64,000 bases of DNA from Monarcha castaneiventris obscurior (Eukaryota; Chordata; Aves; Passeriformes; Monarchidae), in contig JAMPIT010000848.1 of assembly GCA_026261815.1 (NCBI GenBank), positions 1,798,001-1,862,000 on the forward strand, read 5' to 3'. The notes beneath the pieces are model-generated. The model was not told where the DNA came from. It saw only the letters and a program-made list of their open reading frames with translations, and made no database searches. The translations under genes were made by a program, and so were the position numbers. Below, piece after piece: positions 12,001-24,440 of the stretch. The first letter of the stretch is position 1; every line of letters begins with the position of its first letter.

Positions 12001-13760
12001 CTGCATCCCAGCAGGGAAGGATTTAATGCTGGACCCTGTGATACGCTTGTTAGTTCTTCTAAGAGCTCCGGGAAACCACTAAAGTTCATATTTAAATTTT
12101 GTCAGAGCCACCTTGCAGAGAGAAGTGTATGTATGAGGAAAGATTGCCTTCATTGGGGCTGAACCAGCGCTGATAAAAGTGACTTAGCTCTGAAGAGTGA
12201 ATCGCAGGGAGTTAAAAATAATTTCTTGGAGTATCTTGTCCTGAGAATTAGCAACGAGCTTGGCATTCTGAAATCACAGCCCAGAGCCCATCAGTGGCAG
12301 CACAGCCCCTGGGTGTGGGAGGGAGTTCTCTGCTCCAGACCCAGTGCAGGTCAGTCAAGCAGAGTGTGTGTGTGGTGCTCAGCAAAGCTGAGGGAGCCAG
12401 TCTGTCCTTCCTCTGCCAGCACCTGCAGACCTGGTCACCTGCCTGGTGACCCTCGAGGCTGGTGACCCTCGAGGCTGGTGACCCTCGAGCCCAGCACCCA
12501 GCTCTCCAGCAGGGCACGTTTGCCCCTTGCCTTCCTCGCTGTGCTGCAGGGCTGCCAGGACACAGGTCCTGGTTTGGCAGTGACCCCTCCTGGCACCGTG
12601 TCCCTCCCACGGGCAGGGAGGTCAGTCCATGGCACACACAGGGACCCTCGTGCTGGTGCTGGGAGCTGCCTTGGGGCACAGCAGAAGTCTGGAAGGGCAG
12701 CTGGGTGAAAACGGGCCCTTTGCCCCTGTGGTGCCCTGGGACCCCTCAGCTCCAGGCTGCCAGGATCCGGATGGCCATGCCCAAGCAGAGCCATGCCACG
12801 TGCAGAATATGGCTCCTTACGGAATCCTTGGAATTGCGTTTGGAGAAACAGCAGCAGCCTGCACCATGGCTCTGGGGCAGGGATGAGGAGCAGGCTACAC
12901 TTGCCATTTCCTTTTCTTAAACTTCAAACATGCCATCAGATGTAAATTATTCACTTGTAATCCCTGGAGCTGGCAGCAGCTCAGAGAGGATCCAGCTCAG
13001 GTGATAAGAAGGAGGAAAGAAAAAAGAGGAACCCATTAAATTTAAAAACCTCTGAGAGGCACAAAATGTAAAAATATATTCAGGACAGGAGCCAGGCCAG
13101 GATAGGGAAGCTGAGGGTCTGACACTCACAGCTCTCTGAGTAGTGGGGTACCATGAAAGATAGGGCTTGGTGGTTCTGAGTGCTCAGCTCTGTTACCTCT
13201 TCTAACTCCTCATGGTCCTTTGCCCTGTGTCTGTGGTGAAGATGGAAAGAGAAAAGAGCAGGAAACACATGCACAGGGAGTAGAGCCATGCTGGAATGTC
13301 CAGCCCAGACTGAGAGCAGAGCTCTGCTCTCCAAGGATACAATTGGGGGATTCCCTCTCCACAGCCAGACCCCTGGCTCAATCTCCCCAGAGAAGGTGTT
13401 GAGGATCCCCTAAGTCAAGGTGTGGGAACAGCTGTGTTACAGTGAGAGCAACGCTCAGCAGCACTGTCCCCAGGGACATGGCCACGATGCCCAGAGCTGC
13501 CTTGGCTCCTGCAGCATACTTGGAAAGCTTGTTTACTTGGTCCTGATGCAGTTACCACGTTAACTGAAAACAGAGAGCAGCTTCTGGCAAGGCATGGGCT
13601 GCAGAGAGCTGGAATGAAAAGCATTTAAAATGTTTCGCTTCACCAGCCTGGCTGCCCCTGTGCCCACCAGCTTTGGTCTGCTCCTGCAGCAAGTGCTCCA
13701 TCACCTCTGAAACAAACTGCATCCATCAGGGAGAAATACTCCCATCTCAGGCTTGGAAAT
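9016..13760. other. Intergenic DNA without recognisable genes
   Basis: There is a short CT/CA simple repeat at about 10365-10393. A relatively AT-rich, unique-looking block lies at about 10900-12200. A 17-base tandem repeat lies at 12441-12490. No gene, RNA gene or complete mobile element was recognised. Confidence 0.6.
12441..12490 (+). repeat. 17-bp tandem repeat, three copies
   Basis: The unit GGTGACCCTCGAGGCT(G) recurs in perfect or near-perfect register, placing three CTCGAG hexamers 17 bases apart. The copies are nearly identical, so the duplication is recent. Confidence 0.8.
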
Positions 13761-14513
13761 GTGTCCTGGCACAGCTCCCCAGGAGCCAGCACCCTTCCCC
13801 ATCTGCCAGGGACTGAGCAAGCTGCAGGCACTCGAGGGATTGATGCTTTCCCTGTGCCATGCAGGAGCGTCTGCAGGCAGTGGCATGGCTGCAGCCCAGC
13901 TCAGCCTCCCCAGCACAGCCAGTCCAAGCCCCACACCTCTGCTGGAGGGTCTGACTCCAGGGTGCTGGACACCCACTTAGCTCAGCCCTTCCCAGAAATT
14001 CAGGGGATGGCTTTGGGAGACACAGGCAAGATGACAATGTCCTGGCTCAGCCTCAATGGCTCTGCCTATGCAGAGCTTGGCAACACCACAGTGGAGGTGT
14101 CCATTCTGAGCTCCATCCAGGCTGGTGGGCAGCTCTCCCTTCACCTCCACGTGCTGCCAGTGCAGCAAATGGCTGTAGGAAGGGCAAAGAGCATCAGTGC
14201 CAACACAGACCATGTCTGCCAGCAGATCCCTGCCCCTGTGTTCCATGCCCTGGCAGACCTCAGCAAGGCTGGGGGAAGGATTCAGAGAGGACTGCCCCTC
14301 ACAGCAGTTGAGAGAACTGGTGGCTTTAGAGTCTCAAGGATCTTGTACATCCTCTTGTCGCTGCACACCAGCTCTCCATCCTCAGTGCTCTGGACTCAGA
14401 CCCAGATCCAGACACAGACTGAGCTTTCTGTCTCCAGCCTTTTGCAACACAGCTCAAGCTGCCTGAGCCGACTCAAACCTCAGGACTTGAGCTGTCAGCT
14501 CCCACCTGCATGA
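13761..14513 (+). other. Long ATG-initiated open frame of 250 codons, probably chance
   Basis: This is the longest ATG-to-stop frame in the intergenic part outside the CpG islands. The predicted peptide is serine/leucine/proline/glutamine-rich with no signal peptide, membrane segment or motif that I recognise, and it includes low-complexity QTQIQTQTE. Competing frames are also fairly open because the DNA is GC-rich. I do not call it a gene. Confidence 0.15.
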
Positions 14514-17500
14514 CTGACATGAGAGAAGGGGCTGCAGGTGCTGCAGGGGCTGCACCACCCTGGACTGGAGGAGGTGGCCTGAGACCCTGCAAGGAGATCA
14601 GCTGCACCTCCTGCCTTGGCTGCACCTCCCGTGATGGCGATGGCTGCCGGCACCTGCAGGGAGTGTGGATCATTCCTCAGAAGAGCAGCCAGATGGGAAA
14701 GGTCTGTGTGAGTCTGATAACGGCGGCTGCTTGGCTTCCCTCCCTGGCAGGCCTGCACGGGGCACACAAGTGCCTGTGTCTGGCACTCTAGGAAAGGAGG
14801 GGGCCACGTGCCCCAAGGCCAGGCTGGCATCTCTGCCCTTGAGAGCCCCCAGCACAGCTCGTCCCGCTGGAACATCCCCAGGGAGTTCAGAGTGAATGCT
14901 CACCCCCACAGTGAAGGGTAGGTGGGAAGTGCATCCCCTCGGTGTGCTCAGACACTTGGCAGGTGCTGAGCCAGGCTCCTCATGCCTGCAGCAAGCACAG
15001 AACTGGGTGCTGGGGCTCAGAGTGCAAAGCCAGCACCTCTTCCCTAACAGAGCTCAAGCAATTCGTCCCTGTCCCAAGACTCACTGAAGCGCATGGAGTT
15101 GCTGGCTCTGGACCGCTTAGGGCAGGGCAGGAGCCAAAGGCCAGGCAGGTGCTTTCTTGCACTTGGATGCCAGCAGAGAAGCTGTGGATGGGAGGGGTAA
15201 AGCTGGGTGAGAGAAAAGAACAAGGCAGTGCTTGTGGCAGGAGTGCTGAAATCCACTATTAAACTACGCTCTAAACTTATTTTTAAAATTCTCTTCCCTC
15301 TGCAGATGGTGCAAACGAAGTGCCAAGTAATCTGCCCCCACTTTTCTGCACAGCAAACAAGAAGCCATCACTGCAGCAAACCAGGTGGAAGTGAGCACCT
15401 TCACCAGCAGGCACCAGCCCCAATTCATTCACCCTCCACCGAAGGCATCTCAGCAAGCAAAGCAGCTCTACCCTGCTTCACCCGTGGAACCAACACAGCA
15501 CCAGAGCAAGGCTGGGGTGCCGAGCAGGCTGGGGAAAGTAGGCGAGGATGGAAGATGTTTCCTGTGTGTGGAAGGGAGAGAAAGGCTTGGGAAAAAGTCT
15601 CCTGATTCTCGGGGACCATGGAAACCACTGGCAACAGGACAAACAGCAGGGTCACTTCTAGTTCAGCAAAAGTTCACGAATGCTTCTGCATCACAGCTTG
15701 CTGCCTCATTGCTGGCAATTCTTGGAATTTAGGTGGAGGATGAATGTGATAGCAATGACAAAACCTGGGCTTTTCAACCCATTTTCGCACTCAGGGCCTA
15801 TGAGACAGGCTTGACTTGTTAGGTAGATGAAGAGACCACAATGATGGTACCAGGGAAGGAGGCAGAAATCAAGGCAGAGAGTGATCAGTCACATGACAAT
15901 CAAAAGAGAACTTGGCTTTTGCTCCTGCAAATCTCTCTGCACCCTTGTTTGTTATCAGCAAATCCAGAATCGGCCTCCATCCCCTGCACGTAGGGAAGGA
16001 GGTGAGGGGGATCAGCAAAGCATTGTAAAATTGGTTCTATTTTTGCATGCACAGAAGGAACAAAGAACTGCCCCATCACCTCTGTTTCCGCCCTACAGCA
16101 GGACTAGCACTGCCTGGGCCAGCAGTGCCCAAACCATTGGCTTGTACTGTCTTCAGCTGCAGAGGCAGTAGGCGCCTTTCCTTGGGCATCCTGGCACTGT
16201 AGGGCCATGAATATCCCAGGGACATTCTGGAACCACTGGTTCCTTCCTGCTGGAACCTCCCACATCTTCCTGGCTTTTCCAGGATTTCTGGGCAGCAAGG
16301 CTGCAGCTCCTGGTCTGAGTCCACAGCCATGGCTGTGTTCAGCTCCTGCTCTGCAGCACCGTGGAGGGCAAGAACAGCAGTCCCATTCCCCAAGGATGGG
16401 TGCAGGGGTTACTCCTGCACCAGCCAGAGAGGCTGATGCTCCTGCCCAGGGCTGGTGCCTCGGTGCTGCAGCAGCCCTGTGCAGACATCCAGGCCCCAGC
16501 AGAGCTGTGAAGAGCAGCTCCCCACAGACACTGCACCCCACAGGCCCCACTCTTCCCCAGTCCTTGGTGGCCTGGGGTTGCACAGATCCCAGCAGCCCAC
16601 CCCGCCCTGGCTGCTTGTCAGGAACAAAGCCCTCTCCCGAGTGGGCTGGGCTGCCTTGCCTGTGACTAAATATTCAGAGGCACTGTGCACTAGCCCTTTG
16701 ATCAGCAATTTATCTCTCCATGCCACAAGTTTCCTGGAGCTTGGCGTTTCCGCCCTGTGCTCAGCCTAGGTCCCAGGAGCCTCGGAGACAGGTGTGAGGA
16801 ATTAGCTACAGGGACTAATGCTCTGACAGGAACCAGCACCAAAAGCAGGGGACAGAGTGTAATGTTTATTACATTTGAAGCAAAGCAAACATGTGGCCTA
16901 CTTATGTATCTAGAAAGAATTAATTGGGGAGCTCCACAAAGCAGCAGATTATAAATTAGAATAATTTTCACCAACTTCAGCCCATTCATCTTGTTTCACA
17001 CCAGGCCTGTCAGCTCAGCCTGATGCGGCCGAGTGCAGCCCCAGGCCCAGCTGCTGTCTGCTGGCACAGGAGCTGGCACAGGAGGACTGTCAGCAGCCAG
17101 CCCCATGGGCACGGCCTGCCAAAACCCATGGGAAGCGTGTGGGCTTGAGCCAAGGCACACACCTTGACTGGAAACAAGCTCAGAGCCTTAAGAATGGCTC
17201 CAGGGGTGCTGAGTGCCGCCAGTGCCATCTGCAGGGGCATCCAGAGTGCTCTGCTCCAGGGACTGGCCCAGGAACAGCAGAGATGCTGGGCACCCACCTT
17301 GTGCTCCTCCAGCCCCCTTCACTTGCTGGCAGCCTGCAGAGAGGTGAGGGTCTGGCAGGGCTGTGCACAAACCTCCTTACACACCCCACCCTGGTTAGAA
17401 TTCCAGGTTAAGAGTCAGGCTTTCCTGATGTGACATAATGGACAACCTCAGTCCAAGGTCAGGTGGAGAACCCTTTGCACAGCTTAGAGGTCACTCCTGG

Positions 17501-20500
17501 GGACATCACCCATGATGTGCAGGCGCCTACCTGAGCTACTGGGAATGTAATGCTCTGCATGCCCAAGGCACTGGGCGCCTTGGACTGACACCTTGGGGAG
17601 GGGCAACAACCCCTTTGTAGACAGATTCCTGTGCAAGGAGCAGCAGGAATCACAAACTGGCAAAGCAGCTCACGTCCGAGGTCCTCCAACTCCCCAAAAA
17701 ACAGGCCCCAGCAAGGGCCTCAAGGGGCCACGTGAAAAAATGACCCTGGGCCATTTCAGGGATTCTGTCTTGGAGAAAAACATCACCCAGACTGTATCCC
17801 AGATGGCAAAATCTCACTGGCACCTCTGAAAGCAGTGGATGAGAATAACACTGATTTGGCCTATCCTTACAGATGCCATGGGGACAGCATGCAAAATACC
17901 ATATGGATGCTGGGATCATTTTGCTCCAAAAGGTCACCTGCTGCCTTGCTGGAAGAAGTGTTAAAAGAGTCAGTGGAGATGGCTGGGCAATCCCTGTAAA
18001 GGAGGATCCATCCCTGGAGATGCAGTTCAGGTCAGACCACTGCCACCATGATCTCAACTCTCCAGCCCTTCACAGTCATCAGGGGTGGACAGAACCAGAG
18101 GTGGGATCAGAGCCTCAGCACCCACCTGTACAAATGAGAGCACTCCCAGGAAGGTGTCTGCAGGGCTCCAAGGCACAGACAGTCAAAATGTTTTCCACAG
18201 GGAGCAGCAAAATCTGTCCCAAGAGTTCTCCTAGCCTGTATTGTGTCTCCAGGGTGGCCAGGAATAACTGCCTTAAGCATGCAGGTGTGCTGCTCTCCCT
18301 AACACTCTTCCAGACTCCAACAATTTTCAATTCAAAGAGACATGCGCCAATTTGTACTTGGTCTTTTCCACAAAACTATCTAGAAGCAGGAGCTAGCATG
18401 CTGCCAGAGGCTTCAGAGATGTTTATAACAGTCTTGTCTCAGCTGACAGGACTTGAAAAGCTTCATCCCGTGGCAGGGACTCTCATCAATCTGTTTTTAG
18501 CAGCTGAAACAACCTGCACTGACATGGGAGCTGTCAGGCTCAGGAAGCCCACCAGAGTCCACCCTGGCAAGTGGGTGTGATGAGGGTGGGCAGAGCCCTG
18601 CAGGCACCCCAGCCCAGAGGCTGCATGACCCCCACACCAGGTCCCACCCAGCTGCCTTGTCCCTCCTGGCTCTGGCTGTGTGGAGAAGCCCAGGGCTTCC
18701 AAACAGGTGCCAGGTGAAGTGCACCTGCCCCAGCCAGGTCTCACTCCAGAGCAGCACCTACCCCTGCACTGCTGCTCTGTCTCCTGCAATCCTCACTCCA
18801 CTCCCGGCCAGCTGATAATTTGTGTTAGAGTTTGTTCAAATGTCATTATTAATTAGTATAGAAACACTATTAGCAATGTTAATGTATTCCAAACAGTTCT
18901 GCTCGTTGGCACCATGTGAAAACAGCACTGGGGCTGAGACCAAGGCAGCAAAGCCAGGCCTGGGCATGGGCTGAGCCGAGCAGGGAACCAGCATTGTCCC
19001 TCCCTCAGCACTGCTGCCTCTGGTATGGCTGTCAGGAAAAGTTGGACTGAGACAGATTTGTGTCTGTGTGTCTTTGGGAATCATGACCACAGAAAGGACC
19101 CAGCATGGGAATTCTAGGACAAGAGAGGGCAGGGGCATGGGGGTAGCAACAAAACCAAATGTAAAGTGGATGAATTATTTACTGCAATAAACAATTGTGA
19201 AGTCACTTACTCTGGCTCTGTGCATCCTAAATGGGGGCTGCAGTGTTTCTCACATCTCCCTAGTGTGCTGAGTGATTTTTTTGCAATTGGATGCATGAGG
19301 CTGGGGTAATCTTATAAGAGACTCCAGAAGATCAGTTTAGTATTGACCATGTGCTGAATTTAAAGGCTTTCCACATCCATCTGCTGCTGCTCCTCAGGTG
19401 ACAGCCTAGCAGAGATCTGGGTGCTCACTGGGCCCCTGCACCCCAGAGCAGCCTGATTTGGCTGCAGCCTGTGCTGATGCCCAGCAGCACGTGGGGCCAG
19501 GGCATCACACCAGAGCTCAGTTCAGGAGCCAGCAGAGCCACAGGGCTGCTCCCACCGAGCCTTTTGATAAAGTCCCCCAGAGGATCAGTGGATCATAGCT
19601 CAAGCCCAAAGGGCCCCATCACAGGGTGACTGTGCCAGCAAGAGCCTGGAAGAACATCAGTGCTGGGGAGACAGGGTGACAAGAACAGGGGCACAGAGAG
19701 GAGTACACATGGAGCAGGACCGCTGCCAGTGTCTCCTGGTGTCTGCCTTGGATCTGCAGGTCTTTCAGGCTTTGACTACAAAGGGTGAGCTCAGACTCCA
19801 GAGAGAACGGCCTGGCAGCAGGACAGTTGCTGTGACATGCCCAGAGATGTGACAGGAAGAGGGAATTCAAGCATTATGGGACTCTTGGATATATTGCATC
19901 ATGATGAGGTTTTAGTTTTTCTTTTACTGATATGCATATTGCAACCTGCTATGGAGCCATGAAAGCTGTGAGCCATGTTTTCCAAATGACAACCTGCTTT
20001 ACAATGCTAAAATATCAAGTGTTTTTTTGCAAAACAAGAAGAGTTAAATATAGGAGAAATCTACTGATTTACTGAAATAGGAGATGTGCAGGGCAGGAAA
20101 ACAATGACTCCTCCAGGTCCATATACTCAACAAAAGACCTGTATTCAAATAACTCTTACAGTAAGTCACTGGCATACTCACAGAGGTTAAGTGGCTGAAA
20201 GTGAGGACACAACATAAAGAAGCCCTCTCTATCAGCAGAGAGAGCACATCAGGTGCTTCTTCAAAATTCCCAGACAAAAATAAGAGTCCAAAAATCCATT
20301 TTGCAAAGCTGTCAGCTGGAGTGAAGTGGTGCTGACCTACAGCCTAGGGTTCTCACCTACAGGCGGCTCTACAAAGTGCTGAGATGAAACACTCTCATCA
20401 CAGGGCAGGGCCCAGACAGGACCTCAGAATACCGTACCTGGTAGGTGCTTAGATGCAGATCTTAATTCCAGACACTGATAAGGCATCCAATTCTTCTGCT

Positions 20501-21704
20501 GATATTGTTGTTGCTGCTGTTGCTTTGTTTTCAATAGCTGCAGTTAAACATTTAACCTTTACATTGACGGGATGACCTAAACTTGTTTCTCCAGGCTGGT
20601 CAGCAGCAAGGCTGCCTCACAGTGAGCAGAGGGATGCCTTTTCCTTTCAGCCTGGCAAATCACTGTGCTGGGTGGCTGGCAGACTTGCAGGTGCCCCCTG
20701 CTCAGAACACATGGAAGGGCCTCAAAGGTAAGATACAAGCATTTCTCCAGACTGCCAGGTCTAACAAAGAGGTGGGCACAAACCTCTGTCTTCTCGGCAA
20801 GCAGAAGAATAGCAGCTCACAATTTGGACACCACGTAGCTGTTCCAGGTAGGAGGCTGGCTCTGGCTGGTGCTGTCCCATGCCTATGGCTCTGCCAGCAG
20901 CTGAGGCACCTATGCATCATCCCGGCACTTCGGATGGCACAGAAAGAGTTACAGGAAGGAGCATCAGATGAATCGTGAGTTAATATGGTCCTGTGTTTTT
21001 CACTACGCTCAGAATATTAAATTGATGGCCTGGTACCAAAGGCCAGAAGTGTCACCTCTCAACAAGATGAAATCTATGTAGCCTGTGGACAGGGGAGAGC
21101 CACGAGATTTATAAAGGCATCCATAAAATTAACATTTGAATGAGCATGTGGGAGAAGAGACCATGAGCTGCAGCAGCAGGTTTGCAAGTACCTGTCACCC
21201 CTGCATTCAGAGCCCAGCAGGCACTGTTGGCTGGCTGCACCCTTCTGCACCATTGCTTGACTGAGTAGGGCCCCAGAGGTGCTCCTTTGCCAGAAAGAGA
21301 TTGCCAGGAAGCTTTTGGGAGATGGGCATTTTGGTAGTGCCATGGGGAGTAAGTGGTGAGGGCAGGAACCAGCCACATCCTACATCTCCTTGGGGGACCC
21401 CTCCCTGGTGCTCACAGTGGCTCAGACCCTCTCTCCACCCTCAGCTTCCTGCATGGCTCAGTGCGTGCTGTGGGGACAAGCACCCTGCCAAGGCTCCATC
21501 CCACTGTCCAGGTGCCCAAGGGCTATCCCTCAGCACAGCAGAGACACTGGGCACTCAACATCCCAGCAGCTTTCAGGGTACACAGCTGCTGGCACAGGGA
21601 TTCATTCAATGTTCTGCTGCACTGCCTGTAGAGCCAGGGGCTGGGCACCTCTGGACCTCCACCCTTCCTCTGCACAGCAAGGAAAACACTCCTACCACAG
21701 AACT
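14514..21704. other. Intergenic DNA with possible regulatory islets
   Basis: No gene is recognisable. AT-rich islets with homeobox/POU-like words stand out from GC-rich surroundings at about 16855-16995, 18810-18900 and 19890-20050. A CTG/TTG-rich short repeat lies at about 20500-20530. Confidence 0.5.
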
Positions 21705-22145
21705 ATGGCCAGGGAGATGTTGGAGCACCTCTGCTCTGGAGACAGGCTAAGAGAGCTGGGGTTGTCCAGCCTGGACAAGAGAAGTTTCTGGGAAAGCCTT
21801 GGAGCCCCTTCCAGTGCCTAAAGGGGCTCTAAGAGAGATGGAAAAGGATTTTGTACAAGGGTATGAAGTGACAGAATAAAGGGGAATGGCTTCCCAATGA
21901 TAGAGAGCAGGGTTAGATAGGATATTAAGAAGAAATTTTTCCCTGTGAGGGTGGTAAGGCCTTGGCACAGGCTGCCCAGAGAAGCTGTGACAAGCCCATC
22001 CCTGGGAGTGTTCAAAGCCAGGTTGGACAGGGCTTGGAGCAACCTGGTCTAGTGGAAGGTGTCCATGCCTATGACAGGGTGTTGGAACAAAATTATCCTT
22101 AAGATCCTTTCCAACTCAAGCCATTTTAGGATTCTATGATTCTAT
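21705..22145 (+). mobile_element. CR1 LINE, 3' part, plus strand
   Basis: About 440 bases match the CR1 3' region. They include GAGAGCTGGGGTTGTCCAGC, a CCTGGACAAGAGAAG segment, TTTTTCCCTGTGAGGGTGGT, a CTGCCCAGAGAAGCTGTG segment, TTGGACAGGGCTTGGAGC and the terminal GATTCTATGATTCTATG. It is 5' truncated, as is usual for CR1. Confidence 0.95.
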
Positions 22146-24130
22146 GGCCCCACAGACCTGCTGTCATCCCACAGCAGTGTGCTTGGGGCCACACATTCAC
22201 CCAGACCAGCTGATCCTGTGTTGCAGAGCCCAGATTCCTGCCCGTGGGCACTGCAGTGCGTGTCACAAGGGTGTGAGTGCTCAGCCACGTGTGCTGGCTG
22301 CGGGCGCATGCACCTGGCGCAATCGGAGCCATTACTGCGCTGCCGGCGGCGTGACTGCCGTGCAATTAAAGGAATGAAATGTTTATACAGGAATAAATCT
22401 GTGTTAATGAGCTGGATCCTGCGATCCTGACAGGCTCTGAAACACAGCAAGGAACATGGGAGAAGGCAGAAGGTTCAAATGTGTGCTGCTCCCAGCCGGC
22501 AGCCAGGCCTGGGGAGGGAAGTGGGGAGGGAAAGGGAAACAAAGCCGGGCAGGTGGCTGATGGAGCACAGGAGCCACTGGCTCTTTGATTTCCCTTTCTG
22601 GTTCCCTGACAAGGAGTCAGCAAGAGAGATCAATCCCATGTCAGCCTGGCTCAAGCTCAGGAGGTTTTTGAGCTGTTTCCTTCCCTGGGAAGGGAATTGC
22701 ACCTGGCTCAAAGATTTAGGAAGAACAGAAGCAGTTTGGACGGAGGGGACATGCTGCTTTGGGCCCTTCCACCTGGATGGCCTGTTCAAAACCTTTCCTG
22801 CTCAGTCCTTTCCTGAAGGTAGCAGCAGAAGCTGTGCAGGAGGAAATCCCTATGCAGGCCATCCTTGCTCTCCTCCATTCCTCAGAAACACTACACTAAT
22901 CCCAGTCGCCTGCCTACACGGGAAGCCACGGAGACACAGAATCCAATTAGCTTGAAATCCTGCTCTGGCTCCCGCACAGCATCTCCCTCTCACAGAGCTG
23001 TGGAGCTGCAGAGATAAACAGTGCATTAGGATTCCAGCGGGGTCTGGCAGGAAGGATGGCTTTGGAAGTGCAGCGCCAGCCCGGGGAATGAGTGAGACAC
23101 CCGTGTACCTTTCCCAAACACCTCCCTCCACCTCTGCCTCACACCAGCTCTTCATCCTCACTCAGCCTGCAGTACCATTGCTTCAGCTGAGGCTGGCTGA
23201 GCAAGGTGGGAACTGAGGGCTGAGGCCAGAGCTGGCTGGTCCCCAGGCTGCTGTACCCACCCCAGGGACTTCATCTTTTTCAGAGCCTCCTGGGGGTGGC
23301 CAAGATGGCATCAAGGCCAGTGCAGGGCCCATCTCCTCACCAGGGCATCTCTGTGCCCAGAGATCCCTTGAGAGCCAGCATGACATTTGTCACCCTCAGC
23401 TCCCTTGTCCCTCCCTGAGTAGGGAGTGGTCCTGCATGGCTGCCTCTCCTGAATGATCTGGGGGACAAAGCAGGTCCCAGTCCCACAGAGACAGCGGGAA
23501 AAGGGACTGAAATAGGCAATCGTGCCCCAGGGAAGCCAAGCACAGCCTTAGCCAGGGCCAAGAAGAGTGCAGGGGGTACCTGTTGCTGATTCTGTGCCAG
23601 ACCCTGGCTAAACCTGTGGCAAGGAGCCTTCTGGGCCTGATGCTTCCACTGCCAAGCCTGCTGTACTCACACTCCTGCTTGCACCCACTGTAAATTACCT
23701 GCTTTGCATTTTGCAGCAGCAACTTAACGGTATTAATTCATTGTGTTCTGTCTTTAACAAACACCATTATCATATCACCAGCCAGGATTATGCAAATCCT
23801 GCAAAAGGAATTATTTCTCTCCCCAAAGTCACCTTGGTTTATCAGTTTTAACCCAAAATGAAATAGTAAGTTGCTGTGGACAAACTGTTGAACACATGAC
23901 CACACGTGACCACACATGACCAGGAGTATGTGATGGCCCCATAGGGCACCTGTGCCCAGCTGGTGACCCTTCACATCGACAGATGACACAGGGGCAGCTC
24001 TGTATTGCTGAGTGGAGGTGGACCTGGACCACAAGCTGGGGCAACAACTCCCTTGCAAAATACACCTGGGATAACTCCATGGGTCCATTCCCCAGGCACA
24101 GGGCCCTGGGGAGGACAGAGGCTGTGATAA
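22146..24130. other. Intergenic DNA with candidate conserved non-coding elements
   Basis: No gene is recognised. Two islets stand out: 22310-22440 keeps several CpGs next to an AT-rich homeobox-like segment, and 23690-23860 contains a perfect octamer ATGCAAAT at 23790-23797. The rest is unique-looking GC-moderate DNA. Confidence 0.5.
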
Positions 24131-24133
24131 AGT

Positions 24134-24440
24134 ATAGAATCATAGAATCACTAAGGTCAGAAATAACCTCCAAGATCATCAAGTCCAACCTTTGACTAAA
24201 CCCCACCATATCAACTAAACCATACCCTCAGTGCCACATTGATTCACTTCTGGAATGCTCCCAGGGATGGTGACTCCATCACTTCCCTGGGCAGCCCATT
24301 CCAGTGCATGTGGGGCTGGCAACAAGGAAACTTTCCAAAGTTGCATTAAGGATTGCCCTGTGGTTTCCACAGGTCTTCCCCCATCCCTGTCCCTCCTTTC
24401 CAGGCCACCACTGCAGGTTGAGCCTGTGTCCCACATAACA
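24134..24440 (-). mobile_element. CR1 LINE 3' fragment, minus strand
   Basis: It starts with the reverse-complement CR1 tail ATAGAATCATAGAATCACTA, then AAGATCATCAAGTCCAACC, AACTAAACCATACCCTCAG and CCCTGGGCAGCCCATTCCAG. The match fades after about 24330-24440. Minus orientation, 5' truncated. Confidence 0.9.

Noticed and set aside
20583..20978. 131-codon open frame
   Set aside because: No recognisable motif; composition typical of translated non-coding DNA.
21301..21821. Open frames of 143-149 codons
   Set aside because: They run into a CR1 copy, and two overlapping frames are both open; no domain.
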